Source: Oricola sp. (GTDB taxonomy: Bacteria > Pseudomonadota > Alphaproteobacteria > Rhizobiales > Rhizobiaceae). From it: a stretch of 64,000 nt of DNA. The stretch covers positions 558,001 through 622,000 of the forward strand of contig NZ_JALEGV010000040.1 of the NCBI RefSeq assembly GCF_022763245.1, written 5' to 3'. A model generated the notes under the pieces. That model did no database searches. It was not told the DNA's origin and was given only the letters and a program-made list of their open reading frames with translations. Of the stretch, positions 1 through 8,579 are shown piece after piece; the stretch's first letter is position 1, and each line of letters begins with the position of its first letter. A program made the position numbers and the translations under genes.

Positions 1-1702
1 TGTCGCGGAGGCGGTCCAGGAAAACCTGCTCCAGTCCGAAACGGGCGTCGAGATCGTCATAGTAGTTCGGCGAGATGACCAGAGGCGCGAAGCCGTTCGC
101 CGCCAGCGCTGCGGCGGTCGCGAAGATGTCCGCGGTCGCGAAGGCCAGATGCTGCACGGAGGAGCCGAAGCTCTCGGCGAGGAAATGGCCCGCGAGCGTT
201 CGCCTGTTCTCGGCGCCGTTCAGCGTGATGCGCAGGAGGCCCGTCTCGTTTTCGATGACCTGGCTTCGCACCAGCCCGGCCGGATCGACCACGTCGACCA
301 TGGGTGACTTCCCGGTCTCGAAGATCGAGGTGTAGAAGAGGAGCCAGGTCAGCATCTCCTCGTAATTCATCGTCTGGGCAATGTGATCGATGCGGGTAAG
401 GCCGGCGTCCGTCGGTGTCTCGGCGTCCGCGACCGGCTCGAACTCGATGTCCCAGACGCGGGCGAGATCGCTTTTCGCGTCGATGAAATGCACGATGCCG
501 CCGCCGACGCCGCGGATCGCGGGGATCTTCAATTCGCCCGGGCCGACCGGCTGCTCGAAGAAGTCCGCGCCGAGCGCCCTTGCCCGCTGCACCGTCGCGG
601 CCGCGTCCTCCACCTTCAGGCCGATGTCGCAGACATTGGCGCCGTGAACGACATAGGAGGAATGGGCGAAGCCCTCGCGCTCGGTGTTGATGACGATGTT
701 GACGTCGCCCTGGCGCCACAGGCCGACATCCTTGGAGACATGCCGGCCGGCGCGTCGGAAGCCGAGCGTGTGCAGCATGGCGCCGAGCTGCGCCGCTTCC
801 TCCTCGTTGGCCGCGAATTCGGCGAATTCGACGCCATGGACGGGGATGCGGTCCGGCATGTCGGGGACCGGGATCTTGATGTCCGGCTCGGACCGGCGGA
901 CCTGGTCCATCAGGTAGACGAGCGAGCGGTGACCGTCGACCGAGATCGATTTCGGCGAGCCGCCGCGGAACTGGTCATTAAAGATCTCCAGCGACAGGAC
1001 CCCGTCATAGCCGGTGGCGGCGACGGCGCGCATGAAGCCGGTGACGTCCAGATCGCCCTCGCCCGGCATGTTGCGGAAATGCCGGCTCCAGTAGAGCAGG
1101 TCCATGTCGATCTTCGGGGCGTCGGCAAGCTGGATGAAGAAGATGCGGTCGCCGGGGATCGAGCGGATCGTGTCCGGATCGATCTTGCGCGCGAGCGTGT
1201 GGAAGGAATCGAGGATCAGGCCGACATTGGGATGGTCGGCGCGGCGCACGATCTCCCATGCGTCGCGATGGTCGTTGATGTGCCGGCCCCAGGCGAGCGC
1301 CTCGTAACCGACGCGGATGCCGCGCTTCGCCGCCCGCTCGCCCAGTTCGCGGAAATCTGCTGCCGCCCGATCGATGCCGCCGAGCGAGATCGGCGACACG
1401 TTGGAGCAGATCAGCACCAGATCGGTGCCGAGTTCCTGCATGACGTCGAATTTGCGTTCTGCCCGGTCGAAGGCGCGGGTGCGCTGAGGTTCCGGCATGC
1501 CCTCGAAATCACGAAAGGGCTGGAACAGGGAGATCTCCAGGCCGTGATCGCGGACCATGCGGCCGACCTCGCGCGGGCCGCCGTCGAAGGCGAGGAAATC
1601 GTTCTCGAAGATCTCGATGCCGTCGAAACCGGCTGCCGCGATCGCGCCGAGCTTCTCGGAGAGGTCGCCCGATATCGAAACGGTTGCAATGGCGGTCTTC
1701 AT
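1..1702 (-). CDS. quiC1: 3-dehydroshikimate dehydratase, TIM-barrel plus VOC two-domain type (C-terminus cut by window edge)
   Basis: Starts at the ATG at 1702 (MKTAIATVSI) and stays open to position 1, so about 567 residues are visible of a family usually near 630. Residues 1-270 form a sugar-phosphate isomerase/epimerase-like TIM barrel with the metal-ligand set in order: E134 (GYEAL), D165 and H168 (LDSFH), Q191 (FIQLAD) and E239 (LSLEI). These match the positions I recall for QuiC1 of Pseudomonas putida. From about residue 290 the protein turns into a 4-hydroxyphenylpyruvate dioxygenase-like VOC region. The known reaction is 3-dehydroshikimate to protocatechuate in quinate/shikimate catabolism, in the cytoplasm. 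It is divergent from a lactonase/TRAP-protein pair, which supports a catabolic locus. Assignment from motifs; a different isomerase with the same architecture is possible. Confidence 0.78.
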   Translation of the reverse strand, partial: MKTAIATVSISGDLSEKLGAIAAAGFDGIEIFENDFLAFDGGPREVGRMVRDHGLEISLFQPFRDFEGMPEPQRTRAFDRAERKFDVMQELGTDLVLICSNVSPISLGGIDRAAADFRELGERAAKRGIRVGYEALAWGRHINDHRDAWEIVRRADHPNVGLILDSFHTLARKIDPDTIRSIPGDRIFFIQLADAPKIDMDLLYWSRHFRNMPGEGDLDVTGFMRAVAATGYDGVLSLEIFNDQFRGGSPKSISVDGHRSLVYLMDQVRRSEPDIKIPVPDMPDRIPVHGVEFAEFAANEEEAAQLGAMLHTLGFRRAGRHVSKDVGLWRQGDVNIVINTEREGFAHSSYVVHGANVCDIGLKVEDAAATVQRARALGADFFEQPVGPGELKIPAIRGVGGGIVHFIDAKSDLARVWDIEFEPVADAETPTDAGLTRIDHIAQTMNYEEMLTWLLFYTSIFETGKSPMVDVVDPAGLVRSQVIENETGLLRITLNGAENRRTLAGHFLAESFGSSVQHLAFATADIFATAAALAANGFAPLVISPNYYDDLDARFGLEQVFLDRLRD

Positions 1703-1816
1703 TCGGGGCCTCAATGGTTGCAACGCCGGAGCCGCTCCACAGGCGAAATCTCGGGCAAATCAGGCACTGCAGCTTGGCTCCACGAACCGTAACAGGCAAG
1801 GGACAACGGCGCCTCG

Positions 1817-1849
1817 TTGACTAAACTATCCAGTTCGTTTATTTGTCAA
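1817..1849. promoter_or_regulatory. Divergent promoter/operator between the dehydratase and lactonase genes
   Basis: Nested inverted repeats lie between the two divergent genes: outer TTGAC (1817-1821) and GTCAA (1845-1849), inner TAAAC (1822-1826) and GTTTA (1837-1841), plus AACT/AGTT around 1824-1835. TTGACT on the plus strand and TTGACA on the minus strand look like opposed -35 elements, so one regulator bound here could control both directions. No regulator gene for it is in the window. Confidence 0.45.
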
Positions 1850-1913
1850 CACCGCAGTTCGGCAGGCGAAAAAGCTCGCCGCCCGGGGAGGAACAACGCG
1901 ACCATGATCACCG

Positions 1914-1966
1914 ACGCCAGTCGCTTCGAAAACGCATGCGCGCTTCCGAAAAGCTCCCGCCGATGA
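1914..1966 (+). CDS. Possible 17-codon leader ORF coupled to the lactonase gene
   Basis: A GGGGAGGA ribosome binding site around 1885-1893 precedes an ATG at 1914 (MITDASRFEN) that reads 17 residues to a TGA at 1964-1966. That stop overlaps the proposed lactonase ATG at 1963 as ATGA, the classic translational-coupling arrangement. It could be a leader peptide, the remains of a frameshifted N-terminus of the lactonase, or chance. The spacing from the binding site to this ATG is long (about 20 bases), which lowers confidence. Confidence 0.25.
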
Positions 1967-2862
1967 CCGCCGCAGCAACTGACTTCCGGTATCCCTCCGT
2001 CGAGGTGGCCGTACGCGGCCAAGACCAGCTCGGCGAAACGCCGTTGTGGTGCGATCGCGAGCAGACGCTCTGGTGGGTCGATATCGAAAAACCGAAGCTT
2101 CAGTCGTTCTCGCCGTCGAAGCAGGCGTTCGAAAGCTGGGATCGCGACTGCACCTTCCTCGGAAGCCAGGCGCTCACCCGGTCGGGCCGTCGCCTCGTTG
2201 CGGAAGACCTTTCGCTGAAGGTTCTCGATACCCCCGACAGCCTGGGCGACGTGCTGATCGAGGTGGACCACGAACTGGACAATCGCCTCAATGACGGGCG
2301 GGTCGATGCCAGGGGGCACCTCTGGATCGGCACGATGGACAACGAGTTGCACCGGCCGAACGGCGCGCTCTACCGTATCGCCCCCGACGGATCGTCGGAC
2401 AGGATCATGGACGGCGTGATCGTGTCGAACGGGATCGCATTTGCGCCTGACGGTTCATGGATGCATTTCACCGATACGCGTCGACACATCAGCTATCTGT
2501 TCACGCTGGACCCGGAAGACGGAGCCGTCACCGACAAGCGCGTTTTCGCCGATCACAGCAGCACCGGAGATCGTCCCGACGGCGCATGCGTCGATGTGGA
2601 CGGATGCATCTGGACTGCATTCTTCGCCGGCTCGCGCATTGTCCGCTACACGCCGGACGGACGGATTGACCGCACGATCGAGCTGCCGGTGACCAATCCG
2701 ACCTGCCTCTGCTTCGGCGGTCCGGATCTGTCGACACTCTTCGTCACGACAGCGCGCAAGTTTCTCGACGAACGCCAGCTTGCCGAAGAGCCCCTCGCCG
2801 GGAGCCTTCTCGCCATCCCCGGTGTCGGACAGGGATTGCCCGAGCACCGCTTCGGACTGTGA
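1963..2862 (+). CDS. SMP-30/gluconolactonase/LRE family protein (sugar lactone hydrolase)
   Basis: A 299-residue six-bladed propeller of the SMP-30/regucalcin family, expected to hydrolyse sugar-acid lactones in the cytoplasm. It opens with the family signature LGETPLW followed by WWVDI, and carries the later metal-site elements DARGHLWIGTMD, SNGIAFAPDG and DGACVDVDG. I chose the ATG at 1963 because residues upstream of it in the same frame (from 1843) do not resemble the family. It is followed 40 bases later by a TRAP solute-binding gene, presumably in the same transcript, and faces the dehydratase gene across an operator. The exact lactone cannot be read from sequence. Confidence 0.85.
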   Translation: MTAAATDFRYPSVEVAVRGQDQLGETPLWCDREQTLWWVDIEKPKLQSFSPSKQAFESWDRDCTFLGSQALTRSGRRLVAEDLSLKVLDTPDSLGDVLIEVDHELDNRLNDGRVDARGHLWIGTMDNELHRPNGALYRIAPDGSSDRIMDGVIVSNGIAFAPDGSWMHFTDTRRHISYLFTLDPEDGAVTDKRVFADHSSTGDRPDGACVDVDGCIWTAFFAGSRIVRYTPDGRIDRTIELPVTNPTCLCFGGPDLSTLFVTTARKFLDERQLAEEPLAGSLLAIPGVGQGLPEHRFGL

Positions 2863-2902
2863 ACACAGCATCACGAATAACGCAAAACCAGGAGGATACC
2901 CC

Positions 2903-3886
2903 ATGAATTGGATGAACCTGAGAACTCTGAGCATCGCCGGCGCGATGGTTGTCGGGCTCGGCGCAAGTGCGCTCGCCCAGGACAAGATCGAACTGATCTT
3001 TCCGGACGTGAACCCGCCAGACGTGCCGCGCTCCGTCGCCATGACGGAGATCTTCGCCAAGGAGATCGGAGACGAGTTCGACTTCAAGCCCTATTTCAGC
3101 GGCACGCTGGTGAAGCAGGGAACGGAACTGGTCGCACTGCAGCGCGGCAATGCTCAGCTCGCACTTCTGCCGCCTTCCGATTTCGCCAACCAGGTTGCAG
3201 CGTTCGACATTCTGGGCGCGGCATATGTCATTCGCGATGCCGAACACCTTCAGAACGTGTTTGACAGCGAAGTCGGCGAAGAATTTGCCAAGATGGCGCG
3301 CGAAGAACTCGGCGTCGAAATTCTCGGTGTCGCCTATTACGGCACGCGCCACGTCAATCTGCGGGGCGACAAGAAGATCAATACGCCGGAAGACATGAGC
3401 GGCATCAAGCTGCGCATGCCGGGCGGTGAAAGCTGGCAGTTCCTGGGTTCGTCGCTGGGCGCGAACCCGGTTCCGATCCCCTATACTGAAACCTACACCG
3501 CGCTGCAGACCGGCGTCATCGACGGTCAGGACAACCCCCTGCCGAATGACAAGGCCATGAAGTTCTACGAAGTCACCGACCAGATCGTGCTGACTGGTCA
3601 CAATGTCGGGTTCGGCATCCTGGTCATGAGCTCCGATGTCTTCGACAAGCTGACCGATGAGCAGAAGGATCGTGTCAAGGCGGCCGCCCGCAACGCCTTC
3701 GCTTCGAGCACGCAGGAATACCTGAAGCAGGAACAGGACCTCGTGGATTTCTTCAAGGGTGAAGGCCTCGAAATCTACACGCCCGACGTGAAGGCTTTCC
3801 AGGATTTCGCGCAGGAGAAGTACAAGTCCTCTCCGCTCTCCAAGTCCTGGCCGGAAGGCATGCTCGACAAGATCAACGCGCTCTGA
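2903..3886 (+). CDS. TRAP transporter solute-binding protein (DctP family)
   Basis: A 327-residue periplasmic binding protein. A strong GGAGG site at 2891-2895 fixes the start at 2903, giving a signal peptide (MNWMNLRTLSIAG...) with cleavage after ALAQ. The mature protein has the DctP fold and the family signature around GIKLRMPGGESWQFLGS and YTALQTGVIDGQDNPL, including the arginine that holds the substrate carboxylate. The ligand is therefore likely an organic or sugar acid. The membrane subunits DctQ and DctM are not next to it: a terminator follows directly. They may lie beyond the left edge of the window. Confidence 0.9.
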   Translation: MNWMNLRTLSIAGAMVVGLGASALAQDKIELIFPDVNPPDVPRSVAMTEIFAKEIGDEFDFKPYFSGTLVKQGTELVALQRGNAQLALLPPSDFANQVAAFDILGAAYVIRDAEHLQNVFDSEVGEEFAKMAREELGVEILGVAYYGTRHVNLRGDKKINTPEDMSGIKLRMPGGESWQFLGSSLGANPVPIPYTETYTALQTGVIDGQDNPLPNDKAMKFYEVTDQIVLTGHNVGFGILVMSSDVFDKLTDEQKDRVKAAARNAFASSTQEYLKQEQDLVDFFKGEGLEIYTPDVKAFQDFAQEKYKSSPLSKSWPEGMLDKINAL

Positions 3887-3908
3887 GGGACGGGCCGCGC
3901 CGTTGCGA

Positions 3909-3938
3909 CAAGGGGGGCTTCAAGCCCCCTTTGTTCTT
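3909..3938 (+). terminator. Rho-independent terminator after the TRAP binding-protein gene
   Basis: AAGGGGGGCTT (3910-3920) pairs with AAGCCCCCTTT (3922-3932), with a tight loop, followed by TTGTTCTTT. It lies 23 bases after the stop codon and ends the lactonase/TRAP transcript. Confidence 0.85.
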
Positions 3939-3940
3939 TG

Positions 3941-4320
3941 AAGTGCTATCACGTTGGCCGTGCGTTGATGGCAGATCGCCCTGTCTGATGTTTCCGTGCA
4001 ATCTAGACGCCCCTGCCTTCGGGCTCATCACCCATCGAACACCTTTGCGCTGCCAGCCAGGCACCGCCCTTCCCCTGACAGCAGGTGTACACCCAGACTG
4101 CCATGAGAACGCAGTGACGAGCATATGTGCCGTGGGAGGCCGGTGGATAAGTTACTGAAGTTTTTTCGATGAGTACTGGGGATTGGCCGGGCGCCTCAAC
4201 GTCTCTTTCGCATGCACGCCCTCCAGGATTGGAGGATTCGGCTGAGCGCCGCTGAGGGACGCGCGTGATCGGCGCAGTCCCCTGTTTCGTCATCCGCCAC
4301 CTCCTCGGGCCGAGGCGACC
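3941..4320. other. Intergenic stretch without a recognisable gene
   Basis: About 380 bases between the TRAP terminator and the panC stop codon. Short frames exist on both strands but none has a family signature or binding site. A weak hairpin of CCTCG and CGAGG just past the panC stop (near 4300-4315) could act as a panC terminator. I see no RNA gene. Confidence 0.5.
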
Positions 4321-5175
4321 TTACCGCTTCGGGGCGACCCGCACATTGTCGATCAGCCGCGTTTCGCCGAGCCAGGCGGCCACGAGCAGCCGGGCGGGAC
4401 GGTCGAGCGTCATCATTGGCTTCAGACCGTCCTCGCCTCGAAGCTCGAGATACTCGACCTCCCGGAAACCGGCGGAGGCCATCGCGTCGCGGGCCTCGGC
4501 GAGCGCTTCGCCGACAGACGCGCCGTTCTCGATCCGGTCGGCCGTTCGGGACAGGATGCCCGCCAAGGCGGGCGCGACCGCCCTCTCCTCGGCGCTCAGG
4601 CGCAAATTGCGCGACGACAGCGCCAGGCCGTCTTCCTCGCGCACCGTCGGGCAGCCGACGATCTCGACGGGAATGTTCAGGTCGGCGACGAGCCGTCGGA
4701 CGACCTGCAATTGCTGGAAATCCTTCTCGCCGAAAAAGGCGAAGTCGGCGCCGGTCTGCAACAGGAGTTTCGTGACGACCGTCGAGACCCCATCGAAATG
4801 TCCGGGGCGGTGCGCGCCGCACAGGCCTTCGGAAACGCCGGTCACCGAAACGGTCGTGGCGAATCCGGGCGGGTACATCGCGTCGCCGTCCGGACAGAAC
4901 AGGAGATGCGCGCCGAGCGGGGCGAGCTTCGCCGCATCCTCGTTCTCGGTGCGCGGATAGGCGGCGAGATCGGCTGCGCTGTTGAACTGCTTCGGGTTGA
5001 CGAAGAGCGTGACGATGACGCGGTCGGCCCGGTCCAGCGCCGAGCGCACGAGGCTCAGATGCCCCTCATGCAGGGCGCCCATCGTGGGAACGACACCGAT
5101 CGTCAGGCCCTCGCGGCGCCATGCGGCGACCTTTTGCCTAAGCGTCGCGACGTCGCGCTCGATCGGAACGCTCAT
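4321..5175 (-). CDS. panC: Pantoate--beta-alanine ligase
   Basis: A 284-residue enzyme that joins pantoate and beta-alanine with ATP to make pantothenate, the last step of vitamin B5 synthesis, in the cytoplasm. The N-terminal nucleotide-binding signature is plain: [16 protein letters not shown] holds the HxGH motif of the nucleotidyltransferase superfamily, followed by VNPKQF, and LSSRN lies in the second half at the KMSKS-like position. Its ATG overlaps the panB stop by four bases (ATGA), so translation of the two is coupled. Length is normal. Confidence 0.97.
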   Translation of the reverse strand: MSVPIERDVATLRQKVAAWRREGLTIGVVPTMGALHEGHLSLVRSALDRADRVIVTLFVNPKQFNSAADLAAYPRTENEDAAKLAPLGAHLLFCPDGDAMYPPGFATTVSVTGVSEGLCGAHRPGHFDGVSTVVTKLLLQTGADFAFFGEKDFQQLQVVRRLVADLNIPVEIVGCPTVREEDGLALSSRNLRLSAEERAVAPALAGILSRTADRIENGASVGEALAEARDAMASAGFREVEYLELRGEDGLKPMMTLDRPARLLVAAWLGETRLIDNVRVAPKR

Positions 5176-6017
5176 TGGCCGTCTTTCCCTTTGCCGACCG
5201 TCGTGGCATCGGCGAAAACGTGGCTCTCGTCGGGAAAGCGCCGCTCACGGACCTCCTGCGCGTAGGCCGCAATCGCCTTGTCGGCCTGGACACCGAGATC
5301 GGCATAGCGCTTGACGAATTTCGGTTTGAAGGCCGTGAACATGCCGAGCATGTCATCGACGACGAGGATCTGCCCGTCGCAGGCCGGCGACGCGCCGATG
5401 CCGATGGTGGGCACGGCGATCTCCGCCGTGATCGACCGCGCGAGGCTTTCCGTCACCTTTTCCAGGACGACGGAAAACGCGCCCGCCTCGGCGACCGCCC
5501 GGGCGTCGCTGCGGATGGCGTCGGCCGCTTCGCCGCGGCCCTGCACCTTGTAGCCGCCGAAGGCGTTGACCGCCTGCGGCGTCAGGCCGACATGCCCCAT
5601 CACCGGGATGCCGCGCGCCGTCAGGAAGGAAATCGTCTCGGCCATGGTCTCGCCGCCCTCGAGCTTGACGGCCGCGCAGCCGGTCTCGGCCATCAGCCGC
5701 GACGCGTTGCGGAACGCCTGGGCCGGACTTTCTTCGAAGGAGCCGAACGGCATGTCGACCACCATCAGGGCGCGCTTGACACCGCGGCGGACGGCCTTTC
5801 CGTGCAGGACCATCATCTCCATTGTGACGCCGAGCGTGGAGTCGAGGCCGTGCAGCACCATGCCGACGCTGTCGCCCACCAGGACGACGTCGCAATGGGC
5901 ATCGGCGAATTCGGCGACCGGCGTCGTGTAGGCCGTCAGGCAGACCAAGGGCTCGCCGCCCTTGCGCGCCCTCACCTGCGGGACGCTCAGTGCCTTGCTG
6001 TCATGCGTTGCGCTCAT
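5172..6017 (-). CDS. panB: 3-methyl-2-oxobutanoate hydroxymethyltransferase
   Basis: A 281-residue ketopantoate hydroxymethyltransferase using methylene-tetrahydrofolate to turn 2-oxoisovalerate into ketopantoate, the committed step of pantothenate synthesis. Family segments are seen in order: [26 protein letters not shown] (metal-binding Asp), [26 protein letters not shown] and [16 protein letters not shown] placed the start at 6017 ([10 protein letters not shown], preceded by AGGGTGAA); the frame extends upstream but that part is not family-like. First gene of the panB-panC operon. Confidence 0.96.
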   Translation of the reverse strand: MSATHDSKALSVPQVRARKGGEPLVCLTAYTTPVAEFADAHCDVVLVGDSVGMVLHGLDSTLGVTMEMMVLHGKAVRRGVKRALMVVDMPFGSFEESPAQAFRNASRLMAETGCAAVKLEGGETMAETISFLTARGIPVMGHVGLTPQAVNAFGGYKVQGRGEAADAIRSDARAVAEAGAFSVVLEKVTESLARSITAEIAVPTIGIGASPACDGQILVVDDMLGMFTAFKPKFVKRYADLGVQADKAIAAYAQEVRERRFPDESHVFADATTVGKGKDGQ

Positions 6018-6249
6018 TTCACCCTGTTCTCCGGCATGGGCGCTGCCCGCCGCGCCGGCTCGTTTCCCGTCATCCGCGCGGACATGCCGGCAGCGGTGCA
6101 CCCTCTTAGCGAGCGCCGATCGGTGTTCCAAGCATCTCTTGAACATTCGTCCCGGCGGGCAGGCGCGAGGGCTGAAAGGAGGTCCCCGGGCCCTTGGGGC
6201 ACTGTTACGAAAATGCCACAATCCGGTTCGAGAGGTTAACAGTTTGCGA

Positions 6250-6277
6250 TTGACCTGCGTCTCGCAACAGCTATCGT
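6250..6277 (+). promoter_or_regulatory. Predicted sigma70-type promoter for the acyl-activating enzyme gene
   Basis: TTGACC (6250-6255) and TATCGT (6272-6277) are separated by 16 bases, in the 314-base gap between divergent panB and the gene at 6332. The implied 5' leader is about 48 bases and ends in an AGGGGAGGAG ribosome binding site. Prediction only. Confidence 0.4.
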
Positions 6278-6331
6278 TTTCGTTCAAGCGGGCGGGAGAA
6301 CCTGCTCGTCCGCACCCCAGGGGAGGAGCCT

Positions 6332-8566
6332 ATGGGATTGACCGTCGCCCTGATCGTCGCGGCACTTGCCGTCGTAATGATTGCCGTCGCGCTGCGTGAA
6401 ATGGTTTCGCTGGGGCTCGCATTTCGCCAGGCCCTGTATTTCGCGCCGCTGAAGCTGATCTACCGCATCGACACGCGCAGCCTGCGCGACGTCAAGGACG
6501 TCCGGCGCCCCGTCATCTACGTCATCTGCGAGCAATCGAAGCTCGACCCCGCGATCTGCCAGGCGATCCTGCCCGACGACACGCTGCATGTCCTCGACCC
6601 GGCCTCGGCGGACAGCTGGCTCGTGCAGGCCTTCCGGCCGCTGGCGCGGTCCGTGGTGTTCGACAAGGAACACATGGTCACCAACCGCCGTCTCGTGCGC
6701 CATCTGAAGGGCAAGGGACGCATGGCCGTCTACCTGCCCGACGCCGTGGAACCGGACGCGGCGGGGATGCGCCTCTACCGCGCGGTGACATTGCTCGCAC
6801 GCAAGTCCAACGCGCATGTCGTGCCGATCTTCGTCAGGAACAGCCGCTTCCTGCCCTCCTCCTTCACGCCCGCGGCAAAAGCTCCGCGCCAACTGTTCCC
6901 GGCGCTCAGCGTCAATGCCGTGCCGGCCGAACGCATCGACATCCTGGTGGAAAAGGCCGGCCGGCGTTTCGTGACACCGCCCAACGCCCTGTTCGACCAC
7001 ATGGCGCTTGCCCGATTCTCCTCCGCCAATTTGAGCCAAAGCCTGTTCCAGGCCTTTGTCGAAGCCGCCAAGACCTACGGTCCGTCGCGCGTGATCGTGG
7101 AAGACACCGTGACGGGCGCCCTCACCTACAAGCGCATGCTGATCGGCGCGCGCGTGCTGGCCAGGCGTTTTGCCGCCATGTCGAACCGCGGCGAGACGAT
7201 GGGCATATTGCTGCCCAACACGAACGGCGTGGTGGTGACCTTCCTCGCGGTGCAATCGGCCGGGCGCGTCGCGGCCATGCTCAACTATTCCGCCGGGCCG
7301 GCCAATGTGGTCTCGGCGATCAACACCGGCAAGATCCGCACCGTCCTGTCCTCCCGCGCCTTCATCGAGAAGGCCGACCTGCAACCGGTGAGCGACGCGA
7401 TCGAGGCCAACGGAACCAAGATCGTCTGGCTGGAAGACATCCGCAGTTCGGTCACCACGCCGGAGAAGCTCAACGGCGCGCTCCTGTGGAAAAAGCCGCT
7501 CTCCAGAGTCGATGCCGGAGACCCGGCCGTCATCCTGTTCACCTCCGGCTCGGAGGGCGCGCCCAAGGGCGTGGTGCTGTCGCACCGCAACCTGCTCGCC
7601 AACGCCGCGCAGGCCGAATCGCGCTTCTCGATCTCTGTCGAGGACACGCTGTTCAACGTTCTGCCGGTTTTCCATTCCTTCGGGCTCACAGGCGGCACGA
7701 TCCTCCCCCTGCTCTACGGCGTGCGGCTGTTCCTCTATCCCTCGCCGCTCCATTACAAGCTGATTCCGGAGGCGGCCGCGCGGGTTCGTCCGACCATCAT
7801 GTTCGGCACCGACACATTCCTGACCGGCTACGCACGCACCGCCAAGGACACCGATTTCGACAGCCTGCGCTTCGTCGTGGCGGGCGCGGAAGCGGTCAAG
7901 GCGCAGACCCGCGAGATCTATCGCGACCATTTCCGCTGCCGGGTGCTGGAAGGCTACGGCATGACGGAAGCCGCACCGGTGGTCGCGGCCAACACCTGCG
8001 TCCAGGAGCGTCACGACACGGTTGGACGGCTGTTCCCCGGCATTTCGGCGCGCATCGAGCCGGTGGAAGGCATCGAGGATGGCGGGCGGCTGTGGGTCAA
8101 GGGGCCGAACGTGATGCTCGGCTACATGAAGGCCGACCGGCCGGGCGAACTACAGCCGCCGGCCGACGGCTGGCACGACACGGGCGACATCGTGTTCATC
8201 GACCGGGAGGGCTATGTCGCCGTGCGCGGCCGTGCCAAGCGCTTCGCCAAGATCGCCGGCGAGATGGTGTCTCTCGGGGCGGTGGAGATGCTCGTCCAGT
8301 CGCTGTGGCCCGAAGACCGGCATGCGGCTGTGTCCGTGCCCGACCGGCGCAAGGGCGAGCGCATCGTCCTGGCGACGACCAAGCAGGATCCCGACAAGAA
8401 GGAAATCATCGATTACAGCAAGCGGTCCGGCATGACCGAACTGATGGTGCCCTCCGAAATCCTGCCCTTCCCCGACATCCCGATCCTGAACACCGGCAAG
8501 ACGGATTACGTGACGACGCTGAAGCAGATCCAGAAGAAGCTCGGCATCAAGGACAAGGCGGCCTGA
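6332..8566 (+). CDS. Acyl-ACP/acyl-CoA synthetase with a degenerate N-terminal acyltransferase region (Aas-like)
   Basis: A 744-residue protein in the layout of Aas. An N-terminal membrane segment (residues 3-25) leads into a PlsC-like region (about 50-210), then an AMP-forming adenylation domain from about 240 to the end. The synthetase half is intact: P-loop ILFTSGSEGAPKG, then EGYGMTEAAPV, WHDTGDI and the C-terminal lysine in NTGKTDY. The acyltransferase half has lost its catalytic signature: where HxxxxD is expected I read EQSKLD, and the FPEG-type motif is replaced by YLPDAVEPD. It probably activates fatty acids for phospholipid work; the acyltransferase part may only bind. Perfect GGGGAGGAG site before the ATG. 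Its neighbour is the psd-pssA lipid operon on the opposite strand. Confidence 0.82.
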   Translation: MGLTVALIVAALAVVMIAVALREMVSLGLAFRQALYFAPLKLIYRIDTRSLRDVKDVRRPVIYVICEQSKLDPAICQAILPDDTLHVLDPASADSWLVQAFRPLARSVVFDKEHMVTNRRLVRHLKGKGRMAVYLPDAVEPDAAGMRLYRAVTLLARKSNAHVVPIFVRNSRFLPSSFTPAAKAPRQLFPALSVNAVPAERIDILVEKAGRRFVTPPNALFDHMALARFSSANLSQSLFQAFVEAAKTYGPSRVIVEDTVTGALTYKRMLIGARVLARRFAAMSNRGETMGILLPNTNGVVVTFLAVQSAGRVAAMLNYSAGPANVVSAINTGKIRTVLSSRAFIEKADLQPVSDAIEANGTKIVWLEDIRSSVTTPEKLNGALLWKKPLSRVDAGDPAVILFTSGSEGAPKGVVLSHRNLLANAAQAESRFSISVEDTLFNVLPVFHSFGLTGGTILPLLYGVRLFLYPSPLHYKLIPEAAARVRPTIMFGTDTFLTGYARTAKDTDFDSLRFVVAGAEAVKAQTREIYRDHFRCRVLEGYGMTEAAPVVAANTCVQERHDTVGRLFPGISARIEPVEGIEDGGRLWVKGPNVMLGYMKADRPGELQPPADGWHDTGDIVFIDREGYVAVRGRAKRFAKIAGEMVSLGAVEMLVQSLWPEDRHAAVSVPDRRKGERIVLATTKQDPDKKEIIDYSKRSGMTELMVPSEILPFPDIPILNTGKTDYVTTLKQIQKKLGIKDKAA

Positions 8567-8579
8567 GGCGCAATTTCGC

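Noticed and set aside
383-1792. 469-residue open frame on the plus strand
   Set aside because: Antisense to the dehydroshikimate dehydratase, whose five metal ligands are all present in the minus-strand reading.
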